Shown: positions 36,001 through 52,558 of the stretch, one piece after another
Numbering within the stretch: the stretch's first letter is position 1
Layout of the letters: each line of letters opens with the position of its first letter
From: Tetmemena sp. SeJ-2015
Taxonomy: Eukaryota; Ciliophora; Spirotrichea; Sporadotrichida; Oxytrichidae
Length of the DNA stretch: 64,000 bases
NCBI GenBank assembly: GCA_027382625.1
Contig: JAJKFJ010021759.1
Coordinates: forward strand, 1 to 64,000
Reading direction: 5' to 3'
Position numbers and translations under genes: made by a program
Notes under the pieces: model-generated
What the model was told of the DNA's origin: nothing
The model's input: only the letters and a program-made list of their open reading frames with translations
The model's database searches: none

Positions 36001-37569
36001 TTATCCTTTCTTGCTCCTTCTGCTGCTCCTTTTGAATTCTCTCTTGCTCTTTCAATTCCTTTTCCCTTTGAGCTTGCTCTTGCTTTTATCTTTCTTGGTT
36101 CTCTTTATCCTTGAGGAGTCTCTCCTTCTCAATTTGCTATTGAAGAGCAACATTCTCTTTTCTTATGATTTTGTTGTACTTCTCTTGCTCCTCCACAATC
36201 TTGGGAAGATCCTTCTCCTCCTTTGCCTTCTCTATCAGTCGTACTACCTTTTCCAAGCATTTCACCTTCTCTTGCAACGAAGAACGCTGACTCCTCTCTG
36301 TTTTCACCTACTTTTGGATATCTGAAGATGGGAAATTGGACAAGTTAGTCACCTCCCAGAACCAAAGAGCCTGCTAAGCTTCACACTCATAAATGGAGTT
36401 ATTATAGTCTCTAACGCCATAGGACCTACGCTCTGCATTCCTCAATATAATCTAGCTCAAGTCAAATTAGTTTTTCAATGCATCTATCAGTGCAGGCTAT
36501 TCATGATAATCGGCTAGTTGAGTTTGGAGATACTCCATGCAACTTTGAGTCAATTTGGCTAGTGTTTGACCACTAAAATATATGTCAAACTAACTCAAAA
36601 ATGGTACCTATTTTCAATGGTGCAAGCCAAGCACTTAGAAATGTCAATTTCAAGCTCATTTTAAACAGCCTGTTACTCTTATTGAGAGAGTTCTTTGTTC
36701 AAATTTCTGATCAGGTTATTTTTGAGAGAGTTCTTGAGCTCATCGGGCAAAGCATTCTGGTCTATGACTCCTTACTTAGAGCTTTAGCCCTTATTCAAAT
36801 GCTTTTCCCGCGCTGCGGAGCCCTCATTTATTACATCTCTCAATATGGTGGCAAAATGCTCCTTTTTGGCTTTCCATTCAACAACCTACACAAGAGTCAC
36901 TCTTTAAAGTCACTTACCTTTTCTGGCAAAACAATAGTTTACTCTATCTTTTGAGGAGTTGACTTCTTTTCCTTCTTTGGCTTTTTGCCATTAGATTGTT
37001 CAGTACAAGTTGCGCTTTGTAGATGAGGCTTGTCCATGCAGACATCTGCATTGAGATTGGCGGGGATCCCTGCGGCCTGATCTTGGACGAGAGCAGTAGA
37101 AACTTTGACTTCCTCTACGATAGCAGGCTTGGCTTTGAACATACTTTCGATCTTTGGCTGTGCCTCCTTTTTAAGAGTCTTGACTTCCTCTTTCTAAGTT
37201 CGTTTCTTGTCTGCTTTCTTTTCAGGCTTTTCAATGTTTGAATCCACTGATGGTTGTTAGACTTCCTCTTGGGCGCCATCTTGAGCCTGTTTGCCTTTTT
37301 TAGACTATAATATATGGCACAATTTTTATGATGATGGACTGCCTTGGCTTTTTAACTTTTTCAGTGAGATTAACTTCGGACTGCTATGCTTTGGGGAACT
37401 CCTTTGACTTTGGCTTCCTTAGTCTCTTGGCCCTTTGATCTTGCTTGACCTCCTCCGCTTCTTAGTGCTCGTCCTCTTGCATAGTTTGATCTAGCTGTTC
37501 AGAGGAGAGAGGCTCCTCTGATGAGAGATTACGATCTCCCGCAATTGTGGAAGGCTCTGGACTTATCAT
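33089..37569 (-). CDS. CHAF1A: Chromatin assembly factor 1 large subunit (p150/CAC1) homolog
   Basis: ATG at 37,569 (MISPEPSTIAGDRNLSSEEP). The order fits CAF-1 p150: a basic N-terminus, a long Glu/Arg/Lys 'KER' segment (EKERQAQEKLKLKEQEKLEK, about 35,830-36,130), then the hallmark block FLDPRRPLMKDETIIDYEMS (about 35,220-35,280), an acidic ED stretch (EDDAEDDEIEKMLMEEEQE), and a C-terminal winged-helix-like part (KLIDDFNQKYTIIYPECSRK; RWYATESTLIEL). A PIP-like motif, KVVLTNFFKK, lies further downstream (about 33,860). The complex deposits H3-H4 at replication forks. Introns are evident (about 36,560-36,595; 36,880-36,920). The last ~260 codons (Lys/Ser-rich, TGA 33,089-33,091) contain unresolved breaks. 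Confidence 0.88.
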
Positions 37570-37723
37570 TAAAATATCTCACTCGCAAACTTGTTAAATT
37601 TTAAATTATAATCCTAACAATGACTCGCTCACCCTTAAGCTTTAATTCTTAACTCTTAGTGAAATTAATAACTATCATACAAGAGCACCAATATAACTTC
37701 TTAAGCCTTTCACATTCAGATCT

Positions 37724-38206
37724 TCATGTGGCAATAACCAAGAGGATGAGCACGAATAAGATGAGTGAAAGACACATAATAGTATAGAGGGTGCCAGCAT
37801 CGTTGGTTTTGAGCAGCTGAGAAAGTTTTTTGTTAACGTAGTTCATTTTATCTTAGGTCTTGTCCATTTCCTAATTGAGTTTCTTGACCATGACAGTTTG
37901 CTTGTTGATCTCCACATTTATATCTTCAGCATGGTAGTGGAGTCTCTTAGCTACCTGCAAAATAGAATTAGGGGTTAGTGTTTCTTACGTCAATGATCTC
38001 GTCAAATTAGTTGTCCTGCTCCTCTATCAAGTCCTTGTGCTTTTGCATTTCTATATTTTCTTAACTAGATTATTATATTCTTTCTAATTCTTATCGAATG
38101 ATTAGTGAGATAGAATCAGCAGATAATCAGTTGATGCACTTAATTGATTAACTTAAGTAACTCCAAATCTTTATAGCTTCTTCCACCATTCTGCAAAAGA
38201 AGACAT
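37724..38206 (-). CDS. Qc-type SNARE, tail-anchored
   Basis: ATG at 38,206 (MSSFAEWWKKLQRFG). One frame break lies near 38,060. The C-terminal half is a SNARE helix: EEQDNQFDEIIDVAKRLHYH, then AEDINVEINKQTVMVKKLNQ, with the ionic-layer Gln in INKQ as in syntaxin-8/6-type Qc SNAREs. A transmembrane anchor (TIMCLSLILFVLILLVIAT) ends at TGA 37,724-37,726. A GT-AG intron of about 34 nt (about 37,956-37,989) interrupts EIID-VAKR. Acts in membrane fusion. The exact compartment cannot be told. Confidence 0.82.
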
Positions 38207-38236
38207 CTTAAATGACTTGGCAAGTGGATTAATAAG

Positions 38237-38839
38237 TCAGATCTCACAATTGAGGACATTATCGACGTCTTTAGTAAAGTCGTACATGGGATCGTGTTGT
38301 TAGCCATCTGAGTTGCACTATCCTACTTGATTAGCTCTGGTGTGGTAACGCATCTGACACTTTTGGCACTGATTCATTGAGTTGTCGCGCATAAGAGTCA
38401 AGTGCTTCAGCAGATAACTCTCTCTTCCCTCCAAATACCTTCGCTGAGCTTCTTCTGTTAGTATTCCATTGGCAGCTGCTGTCATGACATCTGCGTGTGA
38501 TCTGAACTTGAAGCAAGTGCCGTCTAGCATAAATACACTCATTATTCCAGAACCTTGTAAAAGACAGTCCTTCAGGTTTCCATACTGCTTTCTATAAAGG
38601 TTTTCTTCGCACTTAGGAGGCATGTTGTCGAGCATATGCTTTGACATATGCTGTAAGTTTGTGTACAAGTCCCCTGGATTTGTGGTAACTATGTAATCCA
38701 CCAAAAAGTAAACTCATATAAATCATTAAGTCTTTTCTCATTATAATCTCAGATTTAGATGAAGACCTTTTCTGCCTGAAGTTACAGTTGCAGGTTTGGA
38801 AGTAGATTTAGCCTTTTTAGATTAGGATGAAGATTCCAT
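38237..38839 (-). CDS. Small conserved-looking Cys protein, not recognised
   Basis: ATG at 38,839 (MESSSQSKKAKSTSKPATVT); an intron or IES near 38,705-38,780; then DYIVTTNPGDLYTNLQHMSK, GTCFKFRSHADVMTAAANGI and a zinc-ribbon-like cluster, NQCQKCQMRYHTRANQVGQC, ending DFTKDVDNVLNCEI, TGA 38,237-38,239. About 165 aa. Even codon use and no low complexity say it is real. The CxxC-x14-C pattern may bind metal. It starts 63 bp from the divergent tetraspanin-like gene, so they share a promoter region. Confidence 0.7.
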
Positions 38840-38902
38840 TGATTTTATGATTTTAATTTACAGTTCATCAATTGATTCAAAGCATGAAAGGAGAACAATA
38901 AC

Positions 38903-40424
38903 ATGAGTAATTGGAATATCTTTGATTATGCGGGTGAGTGCGTCATTTAAGAGTTTTCCTGATACAGATACTGTAAATCTTTTTTAAAGAAACAATTTAA
39001 TATGTACTATCTCAGACATACAAACCATAAGCAAGACGCTATCGGAAAGATCCTCTTTGGAGTTGTTGCTGCTGAATTGGCTGTAAGACTCCACAATTTA
39101 TATGACTGAGATGGCTAAATACTAAATAGGTGGCTGCTGTGTTCTATCTCTATTGGGGAATCAACGTTGGTTCTAGTGACACTTTGGTTGCTGCAGACTA
39201 CAAGGGAACAGTAGTAGGAGCTACAGTCGGATATGCTGCTATCCTTCTTGCAGTGGCAGGCTTAACTTATGGAGTCCTCAAAAAGACTCATAAAAAATTA
39301 GTCACTATCCCTTATGTCATCCTACTTACAATCATAGCTATCAGTTTCTATGCTATCGCCTACGTTGGCCCTAAGATTAGAGGTATGTAAAACTTTTAGG
39401 ATTTAAAATGCTATTCTGAAATCAGCATTGTCTGATTGTAACTTTCAATCTAAACTTCATAATATAGATAGAACAGCAGAGGAGATGGCAACTCAGTGCA
39501 AGCCAGAGAACATTACCAGTGATATGAGGAAGCTTGACGCTTTCTACGATCAAGCTAACTTGATGCTGTGTGGAGCATCTTGCCCTTGCAATGCTAGTAA
39601 GTATCTTGCGCCTTCGTTTAGTCCTTTTCTATAAGGCATTTTTAATTTGCAGCCCTTAATATCTATAATTAGACCCAAGCGACTGGTAAAGTTCATCATC
39701 AGGATCTAGTAGCAGCGGATCTCTACTTCCAATCTCTACTCAGGTTTCTACAAACTCTAAGAGCTTGATCATAGTCACAAATCCCAATGGAGCAAACAAC
39801 TATCCTCAGTGCCCTGCCGCTGATGTAGCCATTAAGACTTTTATGGCTGCTAACTTCAACAATTTAGTTTTTAATAGCGCTTACACCCTTCAGTAGGGTC
39901 TATCTGTTTTGGCAGCGGTTGAGAATGACTTTGAATAACCACTCCTTATATTAATTTAATTGAATGCGCCGGGTACTGCAAGAAGTCAGTCTTCTATTCT
40001 TTCTCTGAAGTATCAAAAGGACTTCCTTACCAGAGCTGCCAAGATGGAGTAAACAAAGTCATGAACAAGTAAGCTAGCATCACTAGGTGGTCTGGTATTA
40101 GTGTTCGGAATTATCGCCTCATTTGGAGTGCTCCTGACTATCTTCTATATATTTCAGAGGAAAGGGGACCTAGAGGAGCCACTATAATCTATTTTAATTA
40201 AATAGAGAATTACTTTATTATTAAATATGCTAAGATATTTTAAAATATTCCTATATTATTAGAATTCTTATAATTATACTCCATCATTGAATTTAAAAGG
40301 CATGAAAGTGAGTGACTGGCCTTAAAGGATATTCTACTCTCTAGTTGAAGCCTATATCACTTAAAACATAATTTCTTAACTCCCTACGTAAGATGTTGTA
40401 GCATAATAGAAAGTGAAATTATGA
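38903..40424 (+). CDS. Tetraspanin-like four-TM protein
   Basis: ATG 38,903 (MSNWNIFDYA), then after an intron or IES MYYLRHTNHKQDAIGKILFG. TM1 (GVVAAELAVAAVFYLYWGI, across a GT-AG intron at 39,081-39,128), TM2 (GATVGYAAILLAVAGLTYGV) and TM3 (IPYVILLTIIAISFYAIAYV) are close together. A long Cys-rich outer loop follows (LMLCGASCPCNA, CAGYCKK, QSCQDGV), then TM4 (LASLGGLVLVFGIIASFGVL) and a short charged tail: the tetraspanin layout. Introns 39,384-39,428 and 39,600-39,653. A TTGAAT-flanked IES sits in the loop and a 4-nt frame break lies before TM4. The stop is uncertain; the first in-frame TGA is 40,422-40,424, 20 bp before the next ATG. Confidence 0.68.
39931..39959 (+). other. 29-nt IES, pointer TTGAAT
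   Basis: TTGAAT at 39,931-39,936 and 39,960-39,965. Removal joins AAVENDFE to CAGYCKKSVFYSFSEV and restores the Cys of the large loop. Confidence 0.9.
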
Positions 40425-40444
40425 TTCTATAATAACTCTTTGAA

Positions 40445-43400
40445 ATGGAGTCAAGTTTTTGCAAAGTTTAAAAAAGATAATTTTACTCTTCCTCCAAATC
40501 TAATTCACACCAATAATTAAGGCCTCTGTTCTATGCTATTCTACTGCTGCTTACCTTTCTTAAGCACGCTTAATGCTTCACTTTCGATGTAAAGCTGTTA
40601 GGTCAAGTAAACTACGACTGGAATGATGATATTTTGCCTTACTTTGCTGGGGAGGTGAGTCAATTATCCTAATAGAGTTCTGTTCCGAAATGATCCATTA
40701 CTAATCAATTAAATAGATGGTAACATATGAGACTATGATAGAGCATTGCTACAATCTCACTTAAGAATATCCCTTCTTGATTTCCTCAATGACCACTCTA
40801 AACTAGAAGACATTTAACAAAAGAGAGCTTCTAAGACTTCAAATCACATTCAGTAATTTCGTCTTTTTATAATCAGAAGGCTAAAAATAAATCTATAGAC
40901 ACACAGGATGATGCCTCTGCTAAGCTAAACTACTACTAAAACCTATTTTAAAATCCTTAATACTTCCAGCCTATTAAACTATTCTTGTTGTGAATTATTT
41001 TAATTCTATTGGCTTTAAGTTTGATGTTGAGAAGTCATATGTGCTCTTGGTGTCTGGATAAAATGCAAACTCTCTCTCCTCTTTGAATATGGTGTTGTCA
41101 GAGATATCGTACTTCATTTACAAATTCCTTAGAGGGGATCAGGCTTATGTGAATCTACTCAAGCTCAATATACTTACGTATGGATCCAGATTTACCCTAA
41201 TATTTTAGAGTGTATCCCTTAATGAACCCAGATGGCTACGAATACGTGAGATAGAGCTTTATGCTCCAAAATTATACGAGTGGATACAACTTGGGTGGCT
41301 ATATGAAAAATAGAAACTCAAGGGGCAGTCTTTGCTAAGCAATCTAAGTTGGTGTGAGTCTTAGGAATAACTATGATTACAAATTCGCAACAGATGATTA
41401 GGGTAGTGATGGTGACGACTGTATGGAACTTTACAGAGGCTCAAATTCGTTTTCAGAGGTTGAAACACAAGCAGTAAAATACGAAATAGAGTAGATATCT
41501 ACACTAGAGGGTCAAACTGGTTTGAACTACAGCTCAGTCATTTTTCTAGAAAGCCATGAAAATAAAAATGCTCTAGTCGTCCCTTATAATTACTCCTCTT
41601 AATTATTTTTACAACAAATAGCAGGACTCACTTTTGTTAGCATAGTAGGACATTAGAGTTTTCAAACTATTCTAAGAACTAAAATACACTATTGATCCAA
41701 TCACCAACTCTAATTTATCAGTTGGTTCGTCAGTTGATATATTTTCAGTGCCTAATAATGGAGACCCAGTTGATTGGGTATTTTAATCAAAGAAAATCTT
41801 ATCAATGACTCTTTATATGGCAGCTTCATAGTATTAGGGCTATGAAAATGGTGGGAATATATTCCTAGGCTATGATGAAACTTTAAGCCTCCTCAAAAGA
41901 AATCAAGATTTGATAACTACTCTGATTCAAAGATCTACTCGAAATCCATAGTAATTTTTTAAAAAGATTTTAATGATAAATATTAGGATCAAGGTTTATC
42001 TGCCTGACTTATGCTAAATGACATTGGAAGGGACTTACAACTCTAACTTATGCGACAAGACAAGTGACTTCTATGATCTCTTCCTCTTCAGTACATAGCT
42101 ATCAACAATAATGGAAGAGTGGATGTATCTGGTTCACTCCAATTCACTTTTCAAACTCAAATGCAAATCCATTCGCTATTTATGAGGTCAAGTCTAGCTT
42201 AGCCTTATTATTAAAGATGAAATTTGTGCATTTGAGTCGATTGACAATTAGGTTAAAAATACATGAATTATCAGCGTTCTTTATGCTTGCATGTCGTGGT
42301 TCAGTGTGCTTCACTCACTTTGGCTTCATCATTATTTTGAAAGATTGCAGCTTTACTCAGCAAATTCTTTTCTTGCGCATTGAACTCATCACTTGCATCT
42401 TTCTGAGATATCACATTCTGACTTCATACTCATGTAGCTGCTAAGATTCTCAGTCTCTTGATGTCATTTTCTCCTATTCACTAGAGGAACTCAAATCTTG
42501 ACTTTAATCTTCCTTTGAATTGCACCTTGCGCTAAGTATTGTAGATATTTTTCTCCATTAATACTAGCTGAATTTATTATGGAAAATGAGATTCTTAAAT
42601 TTTTAAAAATCACACCTATCAAATTTAAATTAAAAATTGGCAAACTTTTAAATTTAAACTTTTTGAGATGAATTAAGATTTGGGGAAAAACTGATTCTTT
42701 TTTAAGAAAAATTTAAGATGTGAATTAAGACTGTTTGCATTAAAACATTAATGTTTTAAGAATTCTTAATTAATTTATAGGGGTTTTTTAATAATTTAAA
42801 AATCTCATTTCCATAATAAATTCAGCTAGTATTAATGGGGTAACTCATCTACAATACTTAGCGCAAGGTGCCAATTCAAAGGAAAGAAATCGATTTGAGT
42901 TCCTCTAGTGACATAGAGAGAAAATGACATCAAGAGACTGAGAATCTTAGCAGCTACATGAGTATGAAGTCAGAATGTGATATCTCAGAAAGATGCAAGT
43001 GATGAGTTCAATAAAAAAAAATTCGGAAAATAATTTTTAAAAAAATGATGAAGCCCAAAGTGAGTAACAATAAACCCCGAAGCAAGCAAAAGAACGCTGA
43101 TAATTCATGTATTTTGAACCTAATTGTCAATCGACTCAAATGCACAAATTTCATCTTTAGTTGCAGTTTCAAAAGAACTCAACTAATCATACTACAATTA
43201 GCATTCCTGATCTCGAAGGTGATGGCCTCAGAGATATATTTTAATAGTGGTTATTTTTTCATTAGATGTCGGCATAATGATTATTTTCCACTATGAGATA
43301 CAAAACCTAACCTCAATCTAAGATGTGAAAGAGAGAATCTTATACAATGAATTCATAGACTTTACATTAAGCTTTGAAGATTCCTAATCTTCTATTCACT

Positions 43401-44879
43401 CTGCTGCTTCAATTAACTTGCAGCTACTTTACACTTACTTGAGCATAGGTAAAATTGAGGCATCGATCAACTAAGGAGCGTTTAGACTAGTAAACGTGAT
43501 AGGGCAAATATTCTATTCACTTTTTGGATTCTTCAATTTAGTTTGGTTCCTATAGGCCAAGTTCAACATTTTCAAAAAGCCTAGACGTAGAGAGGATAAA
43601 TCACTATCAGCATTTCAAGAAGGCGAAATTTTATACTATTTTTCCCTCAAAAATAGAGCTCAAAGTTCTGAATAGAAATGAGATAATCTATTTGCTTAAT
43701 TTTGAGATGTAGGACAAAGAAGGAGATGAGTATGGGGATGAAAAATACTCAAACTTCGACCCTATGAATAAAATGTATCAGTAGCAATCTACTTTACTGA
43801 GAACCTCGGAACTTGAAGACCCAAGTTTGAGGAATAGTTCGAGTGGCCATCAAGTTTTGGTATCTGATGTGTCTCTCAATAGCAAATTAGGCTCTGGAAA
43901 TACGAGTCAGAATCTGATGAATAGTCATTTCAACAGCAGCAACAAGAAAAACAATTTGCTTTAGATTGATGTCCCTAATAGCTACAGTGAAAGCCAGAGC
44001 AGTGGCTTATATCTTGACAGCACAAGGTCATTAATGCTATCAAGCAGAGCGCAACATAACAAATTTAAGGGCTAAAGAATGGCAGGCAACCAAAGGGATG
44101 TATTTGAGGATCAAGAAAGCAGCAATTATAATTCGATAAACTCAAATGACTATAACACTAATGCTTAGTTGAAGGGGCAAAGAAAATTAGCCCCTCAAGA
44201 TCCTTATAAAATGATGACTCCTGATAATTAATAGCACTTCATCAACTTATACAATAGAAATAAGAACAAAGTCATCAAAATTTTATATTATAAGTGTATG
44301 ACCAGGAGGAGCAAATAATTGATGGGAAAGTTGAAAAGATTGGGAGAGACTAGTTTGAAGTGATTAGCACAAAATAAGGGAAGCAGAAGATTATAAGAGA
44401 AAGAGATTCAAGAGGATCTAATCTTCCCATCAATAAAAGTAAGAAGAAATTTATAGAACCAATTCAGACCTTAATTCAAGAGGAAGAACTTGAGACTTCA
44501 TTTTCAAGTAGATCACAATAATATTACGACTATACAAATTCAGAATTAGGCAGACCATACAACTGACCATGATGAGCTCAGAGAATAAGTCTAAGCAATG
44601 AGCAAGCATGGGTCTAACTAGGATGTGCAAGTAGCCTAATATGGTACTGATGATATAAATATCCCTAGAGGGAGGGACATAAATTTCTATCGGTCTCTGC
44701 ATGATAACTTAAATCAAGATAACAACGACTTCCTAGACATAAACTTGACAGAAAGTTTGCAAAATATGAGCGTGAGCTATGTTGACCCTGTCCATTTAGA
44801 ACAAAGACCAGGTCCAGGGTATTCTACTTAAAAGTTTATATTTTAAGCATACTCAGGGATAATTTATCATTTTAATTGA
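40445..44879 (+). CDS. Membrane-anchored M14 carboxypeptidase-like protein, catalytic residues degenerate
   Basis: ATG 40,445; signal or TM segment LFYAILLLLTFLKHAQC; M14 fold motifs HCYNLTQEYPFL, YFRVYPLMNPDGYEYV, GSNSFSEVETQAVK and FLESHENKNALVVPYNY. The zinc motif HxxE reads GQNANS (both ligands lost), the Asn-Arg pair reads RNN, and the helix that normally holds the general-base Glu reads LSMTLYMAAS. Only the third-ligand His seems kept, so it is probably not a peptidase. After the ectodomain come a TM helix (VNVIGQIFYSLFGFFNLVWF) and a long Asn/Ser/Gln-rich cytosolic tail to TGA 44,877-44,879. An open block at 44,881-45,154 (LGPSFNQKGAQPIDNKDL) may be more tail. Interrupted by introns, at least four short IESs and a 948-bp inverted-repeat element. 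Confidence 0.8.
41171..41192 (+). other. 22-nt IES, pointer TAC
   Basis: TAC at 41,171-41,173 and 41,193-41,195. Removal joins NLLKLNI to PQYFRVYPLMNPDGYEY, giving the M14 'PLMNPDG' motif in frame. The pointer is only 3 bp, so the exact ends could differ. Confidence 0.58.
41666..41687 (+). other. 22-nt IES, pointer ACTATT
   Basis: ACTATT at 41,666-41,671 and 41,688-41,693. Removal joins VGHQSFQTI to DPITNSNLSVGSS; unspliced, the frame ends at TGA. Confidence 0.87.
42212..43159. mobile_element. 948-bp long-inverted-repeat (foldback) element inside the M14-like gene
   Basis: Arms of about 370-390 bp (42,212-~42,600 and ~42,790-43,159) are inverted copies with small indels. Outer ends are TAAAGATGAAATTTG and its complement, with TA at each edge. 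The centre is an AT-rich loop of about 190 bp. Short frames occur in each arm. Cutting at the two TAs joins NNNGRVDVSGSLQF...SLAQPYY directly to QLQFQKNSTNHTTISIPDLE in one open frame. A TT-based cut with a different upstream frame (NSNANPFAIYEVKSSLALLL) is also possible. Either way the host gene resumes, so it behaves as a transposon-derived IES. Confidence 0.82.
43232..43263 (+). other. 32-nt IES, pointer AGAT
   Basis: AGAT at 43,232-43,235 and 43,264-43,267. Removal joins PDLEGDGLRD to VGIMIIFHYEIQNL and keeps the frame open into the TM helix. Confidence 0.87.
44286..44296 (+). other. 11-nt frame-shifting insert, pointer TAT
   Basis: TAT at 44,286-44,288 and 44,297-44,299. Removal joins NKVIKILY to DQEEQIIDGKVEKIG, which then stays open through the cytosolic tail. 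Very short; it could also be an assembly indel. Confidence 0.5.
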
Positions 44880-45281
44880 TATAATTTGAAGGCACATTAG
44901 GTCCTTCATTCAACTAGAAAGGTGCTCAGCCAATAGATAACAAAGACTTGAAAATAAAAATCCCTCCTCTTTAGTTGAGTAGTTTGAATAAGGCCACTCC
45001 TACAAAAGATTAAGCACACGACTCTCCACTAAAACTTAGCGACCTAGTTCAACCTATTAAATAAGATTATGGACAGACACCTACAAAGTAAATGTCAAGT
45101 GCCAAAAAATAAAAATAGCAATATATTGAATGCGTCTTTCAACTAGTTAAGTGATTGATAAATATATTATAGTCTTTAAGGCAAAATATAATTTGCTAAG
45201 AAAAATCCGAGATTTGGGAAGCGTTTATAATAAATCAAATAAGAAGGGTTCTGTTATAAATTATAGCAAAATTTTCTCAAA

Positions 45282-50383
<5,102 letters not shown>

Positions 50384-50946
50384 TGCATTAGTTACAATTT
50401 TGAGATCTGTGTATCAAACAAGCTGTCAATTTTTTATTAAGTCAAATTATTTTATAGTCAAATTTCATATGAATTATATTAATTTAATATGAGTAAATGA
50501 TAATTTCTCATGACAGGCAATTTAAAATTGAAATTTAATATAGAAATTTTAACAAATAACTAGAGATAAATCACTCACTACCTATATTTACCTCCTATCA
50601 AAGATTTTAGTTGAGTAGGCTAATACTGCAAGTTTTGAGATGAAGATTTCCCAGAACTTTGGTAATTATTCTTAAACTTGCTTTAAAAATAAAATTTTCT
50701 ATTTATTTTTATAATTTAAATAATCTTGCACGTCAGTCAAAAGATTTATAATTTTAAACCAAAAAAATTTTAGCAAAGGAAAAATAATTTATTACCTTAG
50801 TATGTATACTTGTCAATAAAATAAGAGATAATTTTAAGCATAATTTTATAAGATTTTGAAATTTTTTGATTTTTAATTGATCTTGATAAATATTATTGGC
50901 AATATTTCCACCACGATATGTAACACATGTTTTAGGTGAAGTCACC
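50384..50946. other. AT-rich intergenic region between convergent genes
   Basis: No coding signal seen between the DYRK stop and the stop of the minus-strand gene. Confidence 0.5.
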
Positions 50947-52558
50947 TCAAAATATTATTTTTATATCCTCATCTAGACTTTCGATAGGTCTATTGTAAAA
51001 ATTTGGATCGAGTGCTGAGCTGAGTTGTTTATGAGATAAGCGAGTGTTATTAGTTGTGTGCTCATCTTTTGAGTAGCCTGCACTTCCAATCCTTGAAATA
51101 GGTTAGTTTGGATACTTTGATGTCTGTTCCCTGTCCCTAGTAATGCTCTTCAAATTCTCTCTCCTTCTTATGTTTCCTTCTGATTAGCAAGTATTTTCTT
51201 GATCAATGCTACCTTTATTAGGCTGGGCATGGTGATTTAGGTGATGTTAATGCATACTGCTAAGAGTCTTTTATCTCTTGTAGTCGTTTTAATTCGTAGA
51301 GCTTGAGTTAATGTCTCTGCTATGTGACTTCTGATTCAAAGTTCTCTCCATCTATTGCAGCTAATTTAGATTCTGAGTTCTTAGAACTTATAAAAAGCTT
51401 ATTAAATCTTTTAAATGTAACTGTCTTGTCTAAGTTCTGTGATTATTTAAGAGCATTCTTATTGTAGTAAGTCACTGCCCTTTGATTTAGTTCTCTCTCA
51501 TCGCTTGAGCAGCTGCTCGAAGAATCTGAAGAAAGATCATCATACTAGATAGTGCTTTTTCTTGGAATAACTTAAATAAATTACAACAGTTGCATTAGTG
51601 TTGCCTCCTCCTATGATTTTGTAATTGTTTGATTTACCATCTCTTATGTAAAATATAATGTACTATCTAGGAAGATTTCTCTGAAGGGGGCTCTTTGATC
51701 TTGAGGATGTTCTATCATTCAATATAGTCGATTTAGTATTCCCATCAGCGGGTGCAGCAAGCTATTTTGAGAGAATCTAGTTAGGTTGCTCATATTTGTT
51801 GAGGAGATAGTTAATTTGCGATTGCATATCACTTTTCATGTTCTTAAAAACTTCAGTAGTGGTTGCTTCTTTATCCACGTTGTTACTATTTTAAGCAAAG
51901 TGTTTGTTTCTCAAAGCAGCCTTTCCAGACCCAAGACTGCTCATTGAACTATTTTAATCGGCATTTGTAAAATTATTGACTTTAATATGATGCCTTTCAT
52001 TCGCATTAGAGTTAAGTCTTGAGGAAACATTATTCCCTAAAGAAGAGATGTTCTGAGTGTATTACTTTGATTTCTAGCTCTCTAATGTTTAAAATTTATT
52101 AGCTTCCCTTTCCACTTACTCTTCTTGTTGAGAGAAAACTTTCTGATTATAATTGTAGGGCTAGTAAGCCGAAGAAATGCTTGCTTAAGTAGCATTGTGA
52201 TTAGGATGGATGGGTCTATTCTTCTCAAAGCCCTTCTTTAGGTTGTTGAAGTTTGCTATCTTTCTTTACAATTCAAACTTGGAGGCTGTTAATCCTGTTT
52301 ACATCTAGAGTCTATAATTATTTAAACATTAAAACACTGTCTATAAGTGTCGCTTATCTGATTTTAAGTTTCAACTTCAGGCCTCGAGCTCATAGGATTC
52401 GCAGCTTGCAGTTTACTTTGATAATCAAACCTGTTCTTATTGATAACTACCTAGTTGCTATAATTATCGTTAATGCCATGAGTATGAACACTCGAATCTT
52501 AATTATTCAAATAGGCATGTGAGTTTATAGAAGAAGATGAGGCAATCTTTTTAGGCAT
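50947..52558 (-). CDS. Asn/Ser/Gln-rich protein, not recognised
   Basis: ATG at 52,558 (MPKKIASSSSINSHAYLNNQ). At least two frame breaks (near 52,250 and 51,560) separate blocks that all look coding: PIHPNHNATQASISSAYQPY, EREANKFQTLESQKSKQYTQ, DKEATTEVFKNMKSDMQSQI, LSSDSSSSCSSDERELNQRA and the end block PNFYNRPIESLDEDIKIIF before TGA 50,947-50,949. Predominantly disordered, ~500 residues. No known domain. The breaks are presumably IESs or introns like those in neighbours. Confidence 0.65.

Noticed and set aside
33663..36325. Leu/Phe-rich plus-strand frames at 33.6-37.2 kb
   Set aside because: They are antisense shadows of the Glu/Lys/Gln-rich CAF-1 gene on the minus strand.
44355..44380. 18-nt AAG-flanked IES removing a TGA in the M14-like tail
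   Set aside because: The coding frame there is a different one (VEKIGRDQFEVISTKQGK), already open; the TGA belongs to the wrong frame after the TAT-flanked insert upstream.
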